Assembly: GCA_934277495.1 (NCBI GenBank)
Contig: CAKQUI010000026.1
Coordinates: 1 to 21,082, forward strand
DNA length: 21,082 nt
Reading direction: 5' to 3'
DNA from: an uncultured Clostridia bacterium
GTDB lineage: Bacteria; Bacillota; Clostridia; Peptostreptococcales; Anaerovoracaceae
Part shown: piece after piece, positions 14,963-21,082 of the stretch
Numbering within the stretch: position 1 is the stretch's first letter
How the letters are laid out: every line of letters starts with the position of its first letter
Notes under the pieces: generated by a model
Database searches by the model: none
What the model saw: the letters and a program-made list of their open reading frames with translations, nothing else
What the model was told of the DNA's origin: nothing
Program-made: the position numbers and the translations under genes

Positions 14963-17002
14963 TTATTTTACTTTTACAGTCACTGTCTTTGAAACTCCGT
15001 TAGCTGAAACGGTGATCTTTGCAGTTCCTTTTTTCACGCCTTTGACAATGCCCTTTGAAGTCACTGTTGCGATCTTCTTGCTGCTTGTCTTGTATGACAC
15101 TTTTGCTGAAGGTGTTGCTGATGCTTTGACAGTTATCTTCTTGCCTTTCTTCACAGTGTATTTTGTCTTGCTTACCTTGATAGTCGGATCTTTTACTGTG
15201 ATAGTGCTCTTTGCAGTTATTCCGTTGGCAGTGGCTGTTATAGTCACTTTGCCTGCCTTCTTAGCTGTTACGACGCCCTTTGAGCTTACTGTCGCAACCT
15301 TGGTGTTGGAAGATTTCCATGTAACCTTGCTGTTCGGACCTGCTACATTGGCTTTCAGTGTCACTGTTCTGTACTTCGATGCAGGTTTCTTTGCATAGAC
15401 AGTAGCTGATTTCTTGCTCAGGCTGATAGTCGGTGCGTTCTTCTGATAAGTGAACGGCATGCTGAACTCGCTGAATCCTTTAGCTGCTACGCTGAGGCTG
15501 TACTGTGTGCCAGCTTCAAGACCTGTCACTTTTGTCAGATCGTATACACCTGTCTTGCTGTTTGCGAGAGTTGCCACATCTACTTTGTTTCTTTCTGCAT
15601 CTGTTGTCGTGATCTTCACTACTGTTTCAGAGTCAGCCAGAGCTGCCTTGAACTTGTCTGTGAGACCTGAAAGAGTCAGCTTTTCTCCGTAAGGTGATAC
15701 ATCAACGCCTGTCAGGAATACAGTTGCTTCAACATCATTGAATCCTGCAGCTTTGTAGATGACTTTCCAGTATCCCAGCTTGTCTGCTGATGCACCTTTG
15801 TTGTAAACACCGTCTACTGTAGTGTCTGAACCTGTTCCGCCAAGTCTAAGGGAGTCAAGGTTGAATCCTGCGTCTATCCTCACGCCGTGGTTCGATGACC
15901 ACCATGTGTCGGCAGCATTCTTAGTACCGTATACCGCCTTAGGCTGAGCTGTCTTGTCAGCATCAGGGTCTGTTGATCCATAGTACTGATATTCTGCAGT
16001 CAGATATCTTGATGCATACGCTGAGAAGTCTGTCTTGCTCATTTCTGAACCGTCAGCCTTCTTCAGATAAACATAAGCGTCTGCATAATCTCCGAATTTA
16101 GTGTTGTATTCGTATGTCACATGATCTACGGCAACATCGAAACCTGCTTCTGATTTGCCGTCTGATGCTGGACCGTATGTGCCGTCGGCTTCCAGCTTCT
16201 TGATGCCGCCTGTAGCTGCAGTGACTTCATTGCCTGCGCCGTCTTTGCCGCCGATCTTCACGTTGCTGAATGCTTTTGTTTCGTCAGTGCCCTTGCCTGT
16301 TTCGTTCAGGATCACTGCCTTTGCATAGTCCTGGCTGTTCACTGAAACAGGTATCCTCTGGAAGCCTGAAACGCTGTAGTTTTCTATAGTGTACTGTACA
16401 CCGTCGACTGTGAATGTCTTGCCCATATCAGGGACAAGGACAGCTCCCGGTGTGCCGTCTGCTCTTGTCACTCCGCTAAGCTTTGGTGTAGTGAAGTCCG
16501 GATCGATCTCCACCATAGCACTTGCTGCAGCTCCTGAGTCTGCAACGCCGTTTACTTTAGTCAGGAACTGGAATCCGTGTCTGAATATGCCGTGTTTCAC
16601 TGTCGCTCTTGAAACTGCATCGAAAGCGCCAAGGTCATCGGTCTTTTCCTGGTCCTGTGTAGTACCTTTGGCTTCTGTCTTTGTAGCCTTTTCGATGTCC
16701 TCGCCTTCCCAGTACTCCAGATATGACATGGATGCTGAACCGTAAAGTTCAGTGCCCTTGTCTGTCGTGTAGTACTTCACGCCTGTGTTTCCGATCTCTG
16801 TCGGTGTAACAGTCTTGCCGTCTGCAGTATATGTGTCTGCTGACTTGTCAGTGTAGTAGTATGTGATGCCGTCTTTGACATCGAGCTTAGTCATGGCTGC
16901 GCTGCCGCTGTCTGCATATACGCCTGCCGGTATGCAGGTCACCAGCATTGCTGCTCCTACTGCAAGAGAAGCAGCTCTGTTTCTGAGTTTTGATTTGATC
17001 AT
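14963..17002 (-). CDS. Secreted Tp47-like protein with two C-terminal Ig-like Big2 domains
   Basis: 679 residues; ATG at 17002, 11 bases after AAGGAGG. A signal peptide (1-30, likely cut at VYA|D) is present; LVTC at 20-23 is only a weak lipobox. Residues about 84-520 resemble Treponema pallidum Tp47 (TP0574): compare SMSYLEYWEG (91-100), GAFDAVSRATVKHGIFRHGF (125-144), LKKADGSEMS (313-322) and YGTKNAADTWW (358-368). The last 155 residues are two Big2 domains (about 525-604 and 605-679; TWKSSNTKVATVSSKGVVTA, SYKTSSKKIATVTSKGIVKG), very Lys-rich, typical of surface proteins. Tp47 is described as an unusual penicillin-binding protein, but the SVTK, TEN and KTG motifs proposed for it are not kept at the matching places here. 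It lies between apbE and the FMN_bind genes, so a part in extracellular flavin or electron handling is more likely here than cell-wall work. That role is inferred. Confidence 0.82.
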   Translation of the reverse strand: MIKSKLRNRAASLAVGAAMLVTCIPAGVYADSGSAAMTKLDVKDGITYYYTDKSADTYTADGKTVTPTEIGNTGVKYYTTDKGTELYGSASMSYLEYWEGEDIEKATKTEAKGTTQDQEKTDDLGAFDAVSRATVKHGIFRHGFQFLTKVNGVADSGAAASAMVEIDPDFTTPKLSGVTRADGTPGAVLVPDMGKTFTVDGVQYTIENYSVSGFQRIPVSVNSQDYAKAVILNETGKGTDETKAFSNVKIGGKDGAGNEVTAATGGIKKLEADGTYGPASDGKSEAGFDVAVDHVTYEYNTKFGDYADAYVYLKKADGSEMSKTDFSAYASRYLTAEYQYYGSTDPDADKTAQPKAVYGTKNAADTWWSSNHGVRIDAGFNLDSLRLGGTGSDTTVDGVYNKGASADKLGYWKVIYKAAGFNDVEATVFLTGVDVSPYGEKLTLSGLTDKFKAALADSETVVKITTTDAERNKVDVATLANSKTGVYDLTKVTGLEAGTQYSLSVAAKGFSEFSMPFTYQKNAPTISLSKKSATVYAKKPASKYRTVTLKANVAGPNSKVTWKSSNTKVATVSSKGVVTAKKAGKVTITATANGITAKSTITVKDPTIKVSKTKYTVKKGKKITVKASATPSAKVSYKTSSKKIATVTSKGIVKGVKKGTAKITVSANGVSKTVTVKVK

Positions 17003-17064
17003 GCTTTCGGGGTCCTCCTTCTCGACTCATCATCAATGATCATTAACGTATGATATATAGTGAC

Positions 17065-17087
17065 TTTCCCATGCCCTGTATGGGAAA
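17065..17087 (-). repeat. Inverted repeat between apbE and the Tp47-like gene
   Basis: TTTCCCAT and ATGGGAAA form a perfect 8-bp stem with a 7-base loop, 10 bases after the stop of apbE. No T-tract follows on the minus strand. It is probably an mRNA processing or stability hairpin rather than a terminator, so the two genes are likely co-transcribed. The 10-bp palindrome AATGATCATT (17035-17044) lies between it and the next ribosome binding site. Confidence 0.5.
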
Positions 17088-17097
17088 ATGACTATGC

Positions 17098-18141
17098 TTA
17101 TTCAACGACGGTGTATCCGTCCTTTGTCAGCGTGAATATGTTTTTTGCTTTTTTGTTCATATATACATTCTTATCTGAATCTGCAAACACTGCTGCTGCG
17201 TCGTATTTTTCTGCCAGCTCCATGCCTTTGTCTTTTCCCAGTACGAAACATGCTGTTGCCAGCATATCGCTGACTATGCCGCTGTCGCACACGACTGTCA
17301 CTGAGATGAGACCGCTTTCCGCCGGATAGCCTGTCTTCGGATCTATGATATGGTGGTATCTTACGCCGTCTTTCATGAAATATTTCTCGTAATCTCCCGA
17401 TGTTGAAATGTACGACTCGCCTTCCACTGCAACGGTGCCCAGATAGTCGCCGTCGTCCCTTGGATCCGTGACTGCCACGTTCCATGATGATCCGTCAGGC
17501 TTGCTGCCATATGTCATTATGCTGCTGCCGCCGATGGTTATGACTGCACCGGTGACGCTGCCGTCTTTGTCGAACATGTCCTTTATGCGGTCACATCCCA
17601 GGCCTTTGCCTGCTGCGCCAAGATCCAGCGACGTGTCTTCATTCAGTCTGACGCTGTTGCCGCTGAGCTTCACTTTCTCATATCCCGTGTCTTTGAGCAG
17701 AGCCTTTATTTTGCTTTCCTCCGGCATCTTCGGCGTTTCTCCGTCAAAGCCCCAGAGCCTTGTTATCTTTCCTATGGTGGGATCGAAAGCCCCGCCGCTG
17801 TCCTTTGCCATCTTCAGCACGCTGTCAAGATAGACTGCGGTATCGTCTGACACCTTCACAGATTTCTTGCCGGCTGATGCGTTTATCTCAGCGATCTCGG
17901 AACCTGATTTCCTCCAGGATATCAGCCTGTCTTCTGTATCGGAAAGTTCCTTTTCCACATCTTCTGTGATATCGTCTCCGGTTTTGTAAACAGTCTCACT
18001 GAGCACTGTGCCCATAACAAAGCCTGTGTAGTCGTACTGCTCCACGCTGCCGCTGCCTGTGCTGCCGCAGCCTGTGAATATTACCGCTGCAGCTGCTATC
18101 ATCACAGCTATAGCGACTGTACTGAAACATATCTTTCTCAC
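17098..18141 (-). CDS. apbE: ApbE-family FAD:protein FMN transferase, lipoprotein
   Basis: 347 residues. The start is a GTG (18141) 5 bases after AAGGAGGT. A lipoprotein signal (FTGC, with C25 as the lipidated residue) places it on the outer face of the membrane. ApbE cleaves FAD and attaches FMN to Thr of S/T-G-A-T motifs in FMN_bind domains, with Mg2+. Family signatures are all present: FVMGTVLSETVY (41-52), GGAFDPTIG (116-124), DLGAAGKG (173-180), GGSSIMTYG (204-212), STSGDYEKYF (246-255), HHIIDPKTGYP (263-273) and SDMLATA (291-297). It leads a run of genes with four FMN_bind domains, its likely substrates. It is the first gene after the promoter at 18332-18360 and has a long leader with a T-tailed hairpin and two dyad boxes, so expression of the whole cluster is probably regulated here. 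Confidence 0.94.
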   Translation of the reverse strand: MRKICFSTVAIAVMIAAAAVIFTGCGSTGSGSVEQYDYTGFVMGTVLSETVYKTGDDITEDVEKELSDTEDRLISWRKSGSEIAEINASAGKKSVKVSDDTAVYLDSVLKMAKDSGGAFDPTIGKITRLWGFDGETPKMPEESKIKALLKDTGYEKVKLSGNSVRLNEDTSLDLGAAGKGLGCDRIKDMFDKDGSVTGAVITIGGSSIMTYGSKPDGSSWNVAVTDPRDDGDYLGTVAVEGESYISTSGDYEKYFMKDGVRYHHIIDPKTGYPAESGLISVTVVCDSGIVSDMLATACFVLGKDKGMELAEKYDAAAVFADSDKNVYMNKKAKNIFTLTKDGYTVVE

Positions 18142-18248
18142 CGGTGACCTCCTTATAGTTCTGTACCGGACGGACCGGTGTTTATCGATCTCAGACGTTC
18201 ACAGGACACTGTCTGTGTGGAACATCTTCGAATGTGTTCATATACGTT

Positions 18249-18264
18249 GTTAGTTTCCGCTAAC
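18249..18264. promoter_or_regulatory. GTTAG-N6-CTAAC box 2 in the apbE leader
   Basis: GTTAG-TTTCCG-CTAAC, a dyad with the same spacing as box 1, about 60-75 bases after the predicted transcription start. It could be a second operator or an RNA hairpin. Confidence 0.5.
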
Positions 18265-18274
18265 CCTGTGTCTG

Positions 18275-18302
18275 AAAAAAACAGCCTCATACTGCGGCTG
18301 CT
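18275..18302 (-). terminator. Leader attenuator-like hairpin with T7, upstream of apbE
   Basis: On the minus strand CAGCC (18300-18286 region) pairs with GGCTG, with a 9-base loop, extended by a G-U and an A-U pair, and is followed by seven Ts (18281-18275). It lies between the promoter and apbE, about 25-50 bases into the transcript, so it could stop transcription early. The stem is short, so strength is uncertain. Confidence 0.55.
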
Positions 18303-18306
18303 ATCC

Positions 18307-18322
18307 GTTAGCTAAACCTAAC
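18307..18322. promoter_or_regulatory. GTTAG-N6-CTAAC box 1 at the apbE transcription start (DtxR/IdeR-like)
   Basis: GTTAG-CTAAAC-CTAAC lies about 10 bases after the -10 box, where a bound repressor would block the start. On the minus strand it reads TTAGGTTTAGCTAAC, which agrees at 14 of 19 places over a wider span with the DtxR/IdeR iron-box consensus TTAGGTTAGSCTAACCTAA as I recall it. Control by a metal-dependent regulator is inferred. Confidence 0.55.
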
Positions 18323-18331
18323 TCATTTGGT

Positions 18332-18360
18332 ATAGTATCATTTATATAGAGATTTGTCAA
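18332..18360 (-). promoter_or_regulatory. Sigma-A promoter of the apbE-led flavin electron-transfer cluster
   Basis: On the minus strand, -35 TTGACA (18360-18355), 17-base spacer, -10 TACTAT (18337-18332). The predicted start is near 18325, giving a leader of about 185 bases. Confidence 0.87.
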
Positions 18361-18385
18361 TATACCAACATCAAACAATACCATT

Positions 18386-18435
18386 TTTATATGAAAATAA
18401 AGAGGAAAAGGTTCCATCTCATATTTTCATATAAA
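18386..18435. repeat. Perfect 14-bp AT-rich inverted repeat upstream of the apbE promoter
   Basis: TTTATATGAAAATA (18386-18399) and TATTTTCATATAAA (18422-18435) pair perfectly around 22 bases, which contain a further GGAA-AAGG-TTCC hairpin. It lies 25-75 bases upstream of the -35 box. No T-tract follows on either strand, so it is not a usual terminator. Confidence 0.8.
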
Positions 18436-18486
18436 GCCTTTGCCGGTATACCAAAAATTTCGAAAATGCTTTTGCTGTACGATCAG

Positions 18487-18526
18487 AAAACCCGCCGGCT
18501 GCATATTGTATGTGTATGCCTGCGGG
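18487..18526 (-). terminator. Terminator of the QueG-like gene / PLP lyase operon
   Basis: On the minus strand CCCGC (18526-18522) pairs with GCGGG (18495-18491), with further inner pairs (GG-CC, CATA-TATG), followed by TTTT. It starts 13 bases after the stop at 18539. The 8-base direct repeat CTGATCGT flanks the stem. Confidence 0.75.
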
Positions 18527-18538
18527 CTGCTGACACGA

Positions 18539-19339
18539 TCAGACATCCTGAAATATATTGGCTGACCCGAAGGACTGACAGTGTTCGATACCTTCCTTCG
18601 ATACCGAGCTGCTGCCGTAGCGCCTGCGGTCCTCTCCCACCGGGCATACCGCTGTGCATACGCCGCAGGGGTATCTGAATTCATTCTTAAGCTGCTGATG
18701 GTATTCTGCACATTTGAACTTATCCATCTCAAGACAGCTTTTCTCAGTGTCCGACACATCTCCGAAAGCCTGCATCGGGCACTTTTTCCTGCAGAGTCCG
18801 CAGTGTATGCAAAGTTCCTCGCTTATGACCGGATCTGCTGTTATCTCTGCATCGGTGATGACTGAAACGATACGCACACGTGGTCCGAACTCTTTTGTTA
18901 TCAGCGTGTGGTTCCACCCTATGGTGCCCAGTCCTGCATACTTTGCAGCCAGCACATGGGAAAACGCAGCTTCCGGCTTTTTCACCAGCACCGATATGTC
19001 TCCGTAGCAGTCCCTTGGGAAAAAGTGCGCCCTGTAGCCCTGCCTGTTCAGAAAGGCTGCCAGCCTGTACGCCGCTTCATCCAGCAGTCTGTTGGTAGTA
19101 TTGTAAAGTTCCGAGTACACCACCGACGGCGTGGTCTCTATCATGGAAGGGAAGATCTGCACTCCAATGGATATCACTGTCCTGCACCAGGGCCATATGT
19201 TCCCCGGTCTGAAGGCTTCCGGCGTCTCGCCGTACTCGTCCCATCTTTCTGCCGGAGCGAAACCCGTTATATCCGCTCCAAGTTTCGCAGCCTCACGTTT
19301 TATCCTGCGCTTGAATTCAGCTTTTTTCTGTGCATCCAT
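18539..19339 (-). CDS. QueG-like epoxyqueuosine reductase homologue with two [4Fe-4S] sites
   Basis: 266 residues; ATG at 19339 after GAGGGA, 22 bases downstream of the PLP lyase gene. The N-terminal half is a corrinoid reductase-like domain with AGLGTIGWNHTLITKEFGPR (135-154) and VISVITD-type signature (VSVITD, 158-163), as in QueG and reductive dehalogenase-like proteins. Ferredoxin ligands are C177, C180, C183, C187 and C210/C225, C228, C232. QueG proper reduces epoxyqueuosine in tRNA using cobalamin and is usually 310-380 residues. This protein lacks the C-terminal extension and sits in an amino-acid catabolism operon, so it may be one of the many QueG-like paralogues of unknown substrate. 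Call it a 4Fe-4S double-cluster reductase with moderate certainty. Confidence 0.82.
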   Translation of the reverse strand: MDAQKKAEFKRRIKREAAKLGADITGFAPAERWDEYGETPEAFRPGNIWPWCRTVISIGVQIFPSMIETTPSVVYSELYNTTNRLLDEAAYRLAAFLNRQGYRAHFFPRDCYGDISVLVKKPEAAFSHVLAAKYAGLGTIGWNHTLITKEFGPRVRIVSVITDAEITADPVISEELCIHCGLCRKKCPMQAFGDVSDTEKSCLEMDKFKCAEYHQQLKNEFRYPCGVCTAVCPVGEDRRRYGSSSVSKEGIEHCQSFGSANIFQDV

Positions 19340-19361
19340 CTTCCCTCATCTCCTTGAATTC

Positions 19362-20558
19362 CTATATCTTTTCCAGTGCTCTGTCGATAGCCGCTATTAT
19401 ATCCTCCGGCTCCTCCAGACCTATGGAAAATCTCAACTGTCCATCAGTTATCCCTGCTGCTGCACGCTCCTGTGCACTGTAGGCACGATGTGAAGTCTTT
19501 GCTGCGTAGGATACCGTAGTGGCCGTACCTGCCAGACTTGGCACGAACTTTATCCAGTCAAGAGCCGCTATGACTGCTGAAGCTTCCTTTTCGCCGCCTC
19601 GTATATCGACGCTTATCATACCGCCGTACCTGCCTGATACGAACTGTGCTGCTGCGCGGTCGTGATCCGGCGAAGAAGCCAGGCCCGGATAGAACACCTT
19701 CTCCACTTTCGGGTGGTTCTCAAGATGCTCCGCCACTTTCAGTGCATTGGATGAATGTCTTGCCATCCTGAGCTGCAGCGTCCTGAGACTTCTTGCCAGC
19801 AGCCATGCGTCTGCAGCACTCAGAGTACATCCGTAAAGCACCTGTTTCTGTCTTATCCTGCCAACTACTTCTGCCGATCCGCTGACAGCTCCTGCAACGA
19901 TATCGCTGTGACCTCCCAGATACTTGGTTGCACTGTAAAGGACAGCGTCGGCTCCCAGCTCTGCAGGTCTTGCCACAGCCGGAGTCGCAAATGTATTGTC
20001 GATGAAAAACAGCAGTCCGTTTTTCTTTGCAGTATCAGCGATCTTCTTTATGTCCGGCACCTCCATCAGCGGATTGCAGATTGTCTCAGTATATATCAGT
20101 TTCGTCTCCGGTCTGATGTACTGCTCTATATCGTCGTTTATAAGATCTGCAAAGGTAACATCCACGCCGAATCTTGCCAGCTCATTGCTGAGGAAATCAT
20201 GCACGCCTCCGTAAAGCACCGGTGATGATATTATATGATCTCCCTTGCTGACCACCGACAGTATGCTGGTAGTTATGGCAGCCATGCCCGATGAGAAGAC
20301 AAGTCCGGCCTCCGCTCCGTCTGCAGCTGCTATTATCTTTCCTGCTGCATCGGTATTGGGATGCTTCATCCTGGAATAGATATACCCTTCCGCTTCACCT
20401 TCGTATATGGCGTCCACCGACGGCACATCGTCGAAGGCGAATACCGACGTCATGTAAACCGGCAGAGTTTCCGGCACCGACGCCGATTTTCCTATATCTT
20501 TGTAGTCCTGTCCGCTGCCTGTATGTATTAATTCTGTTGATATATTTCTTTCAGTCAT
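19362..20558 (-). CDS. Cys/Met metabolism PLP-dependent lyase (cystathionine/methionine gamma-lyase family)
   Basis: 398 residues, the usual family length; ATG at 20558, 8 bases after AAGGAGG. The PLP lysine is K212 in YSATKYLGGHSD (208-219). YSR at 61-63 and SSGMAA at 89-94 bind the cofactor phosphate, and DNTF at 187-190 contacts the pyridine ring. These enzymes cleave or replace groups on cysteine, homocysteine, cystathionine, methionine or O-acyl-homoserine. The active-site loop is VLYGGVHDF (114-122): Gly stands where methionine gamma-lyases carry their typical Cys, so a narrow call as methionine gamma-lyase is not supported. It lies between an M20 amidohydrolase and a QueG-like Fe-S protein in one operon, which suggests release and breakdown of a sulfur amino acid or conjugate. 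Confidence 0.9.
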   Translation of the reverse strand: MTERNISTELIHTGSGQDYKDIGKSASVPETLPVYMTSVFAFDDVPSVDAIYEGEAEGYIYSRMKHPNTDAAGKIIAAADGAEAGLVFSSGMAAITTSILSVVSKGDHIISSPVLYGGVHDFLSNELARFGVDVTFADLINDDIEQYIRPETKLIYTETICNPLMEVPDIKKIADTAKKNGLLFFIDNTFATPAVARPAELGADAVLYSATKYLGGHSDIVAGAVSGSAEVVGRIRQKQVLYGCTLSAADAWLLARSLRTLQLRMARHSSNALKVAEHLENHPKVEKVFYPGLASSPDHDRAAAQFVSGRYGGMISVDIRGGEKEASAVIAALDWIKFVPSLAGTATTVSYAAKTSHRAYSAQERAAAGITDGQLRFSIGLEEPEDIIAAIDRALEKI

Positions 20559-20623
20559 TGATACGTCCTCCTTGAATCACTGTCCGGATAACGGCTGCAC
20601 CGTTTCCTGTCTTTATGTCGTCA

Positions 20624-21082
20624 CTACGCCAGCTCTGCCAGCACATATCTTGTGAATATGTCTGTGGCCACCAGAAGAGATTCTTCATCCACATCCAGTC
20701 TGTCGCTGTGCAAGGGCAGACTTGTCTCCGGCCTTGCCGGATCTGCCGTTCCAATATGTATATATGCGCTTGCAGCGCCTTTTGCAAGATCAGAAAAGTC
20801 ATCTGCTGCAAACCCGAACAGTACTTCACCGTCCGGTATCACGTTCTCTTCTCCCAGCGTGAGTCCTGCTGCCGCAGCAGCTCCGAGACGCACATCGTCG
20901 TCGTTCACAAGCGCCGATGCAAAGGTCTCGAAGTATATCTCTGCTTCACACCCGTTGAGGGCTGCAATGGTTTCAGCAGAAGACCTCACCTTCTCCTGCA
21001 GCTTTCTGTGGGTCTCGTCGGAAAGGCATCTCATGGAGCCTTCCAGCTTTGCCTCCGCTGCGATTATATTGAAAGTGCTGCC
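20624..21082 (-). CDS. M20-family amidohydrolase/peptidase, C-terminal part (5' end outside the window)
   Basis: The frame is open to the last base of the window (153 codons visible), and the ATG at 21034 is internal. The first visible residues, STFNIIAAEAKLEGSMRCL, form the end of the dimerisation domain of M20 amidohydrolases. GEENVIPDGEVLFGFAADDF and SAYIHIGTADP (about residues 86-122) match the returning metal-binding domain of IAA-amino acid hydrolase/hippurate hydrolase-type enzymes. The visible catalytic ligand region lies at the C-terminal end (SLPLHSDRLDVDEE); its His is expected to bind metal. These enzymes cleave N-acyl or N-carbamoyl amino acids and related amides in the cytoplasm. 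The 65 bases to the next gene hold only its ribosome binding site, so the two are probably co-transcribed. The substrate is unknown. Confidence 0.85.
   Translation of the reverse strand, partial: GSTFNIIAAEAKLEGSMRCLSDETHRKLQEKVRSSAETIAALNGCEAEIYFETFASALVNDDDVRLGAAAAAGLTLGEENVIPDGEVLFGFAADDFSDLAKGAASAYIHIGTADPARPETSLPLHSDRLDVDEESLLVATDIFTRYVLAELA

Larger units (their letters stand above)
18327..18454. repeat. TATACCAA motifs around the apbE promoter
   Basis: TATACCAA occurs at 18361-18368 and 18447-18454, inverted as TTGGTATA at 18327-18334, and in a weaker form, CAATACCA, at 18376-18383. The first two sites (18327 and 18361) bracket the promoter as an inverted pair; the copy at 18447 is part of the palindrome GGTATACC (18445-18452). 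These may be sites for a regulator other than the one reading the GTTAG boxes. Confidence 0.45.

Noticed and set aside
14868..15398. 176-codon hydrophobic-looking open frame on the plus strand
   Set aside because: It is antisense to the Lys/Val/Thr-rich Big2 repeats, which yield Phe/Leu-rich translations on the other strand; low complexity, no ribosome binding site.
14963..17002. Calling the Tp47-like protein a penicillin-binding protein
   Set aside because: The similarity is to the Tp47 fold, but the residues suggested for beta-lactam binding are not conserved and the gene context is redox, so the enzymatic name is not supported.
17065..17087. Intrinsic terminator between apbE and the Tp47-like gene
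   Set aside because: The stem is good but no T-tract follows in the direction of transcription.
18155..18325. FMN riboswitch in the apbE leader
   Set aside because: The conserved FMN riboswitch core segments are not present; only simple hairpins and dyads are seen.

Overview
The window looks like the chromosome of a strictly anaerobic, low-to-mid GC Firmicute, probably a Clostridia-type organism. The grounds are a Desulfovibrio-type molybdenum aldehyde oxidoreductase, many Fe-S flavoproteins, strong AGGAGG ribosome binding sites, consensus sigma-A promoters, occasional GTG/TTG starts, and no aerobic respiratory genes. No rRNA, tRNA, transposase or CRISPR array was seen. The assignment to Clostridia is inferred.

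Layout. 1-5553 (+): the 3' part of a mop-like aldehyde oxidoreductase gene, a strong terminator, then a large FAD/Fe-S/CCG-domain electron-transfer protein overlapping a 62-residue zinc-ribbon-like protein. 5606-7009 (+): a promoter, a structured leader and a split ThrE-type threonine/serine exporter. 7162-8469 (-): an AlbA_2/HATPase ATP-binding protein with its own promoter. 8650-9564 (-): an Mrp/NBP35-type Fe-S carrier ATPase with a cysteine-rich N terminus. 18539-21082 (-): an M20 amidohydrolase fragment, a Cys/Met-type PLP lyase and a QueG-like Fe-S protein.

The most notable region is 9675-18360 (-), which reads as one electron-export system. In transcription order it holds: an iron-box-like promoter region; apbE (flavin transferase); a secreted Tp47-like protein with two Ig-like Big2 domains; a secreted multi-FMN_bind protein whose reading frame is split by a one-base shift; a membrane-anchored FMN_bind protein; a NapH-like membrane Fe-S protein; a PyrK-like FAD/NAD/[2Fe-2S] protein; and a GidA/TrmFO-like FAD dehydrogenase. 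The inferred electron path is cytosolic NAD(P)H -> PyrK-like protein and/or FAD dehydrogenase -> NapH-like membrane protein -> covalent FMN carriers -> an extracellular acceptor, with ApbE attaching FMN to the S-G-A-T motifs. The general scheme (flavinylation-based extracytosolic electron transfer) is known. The Tp47 homologue inside it, the paired GTTAG-N6-CTAAC boxes at its promoter and the hairpin covering the last gene's ribosome binding site are the parts most worth following.
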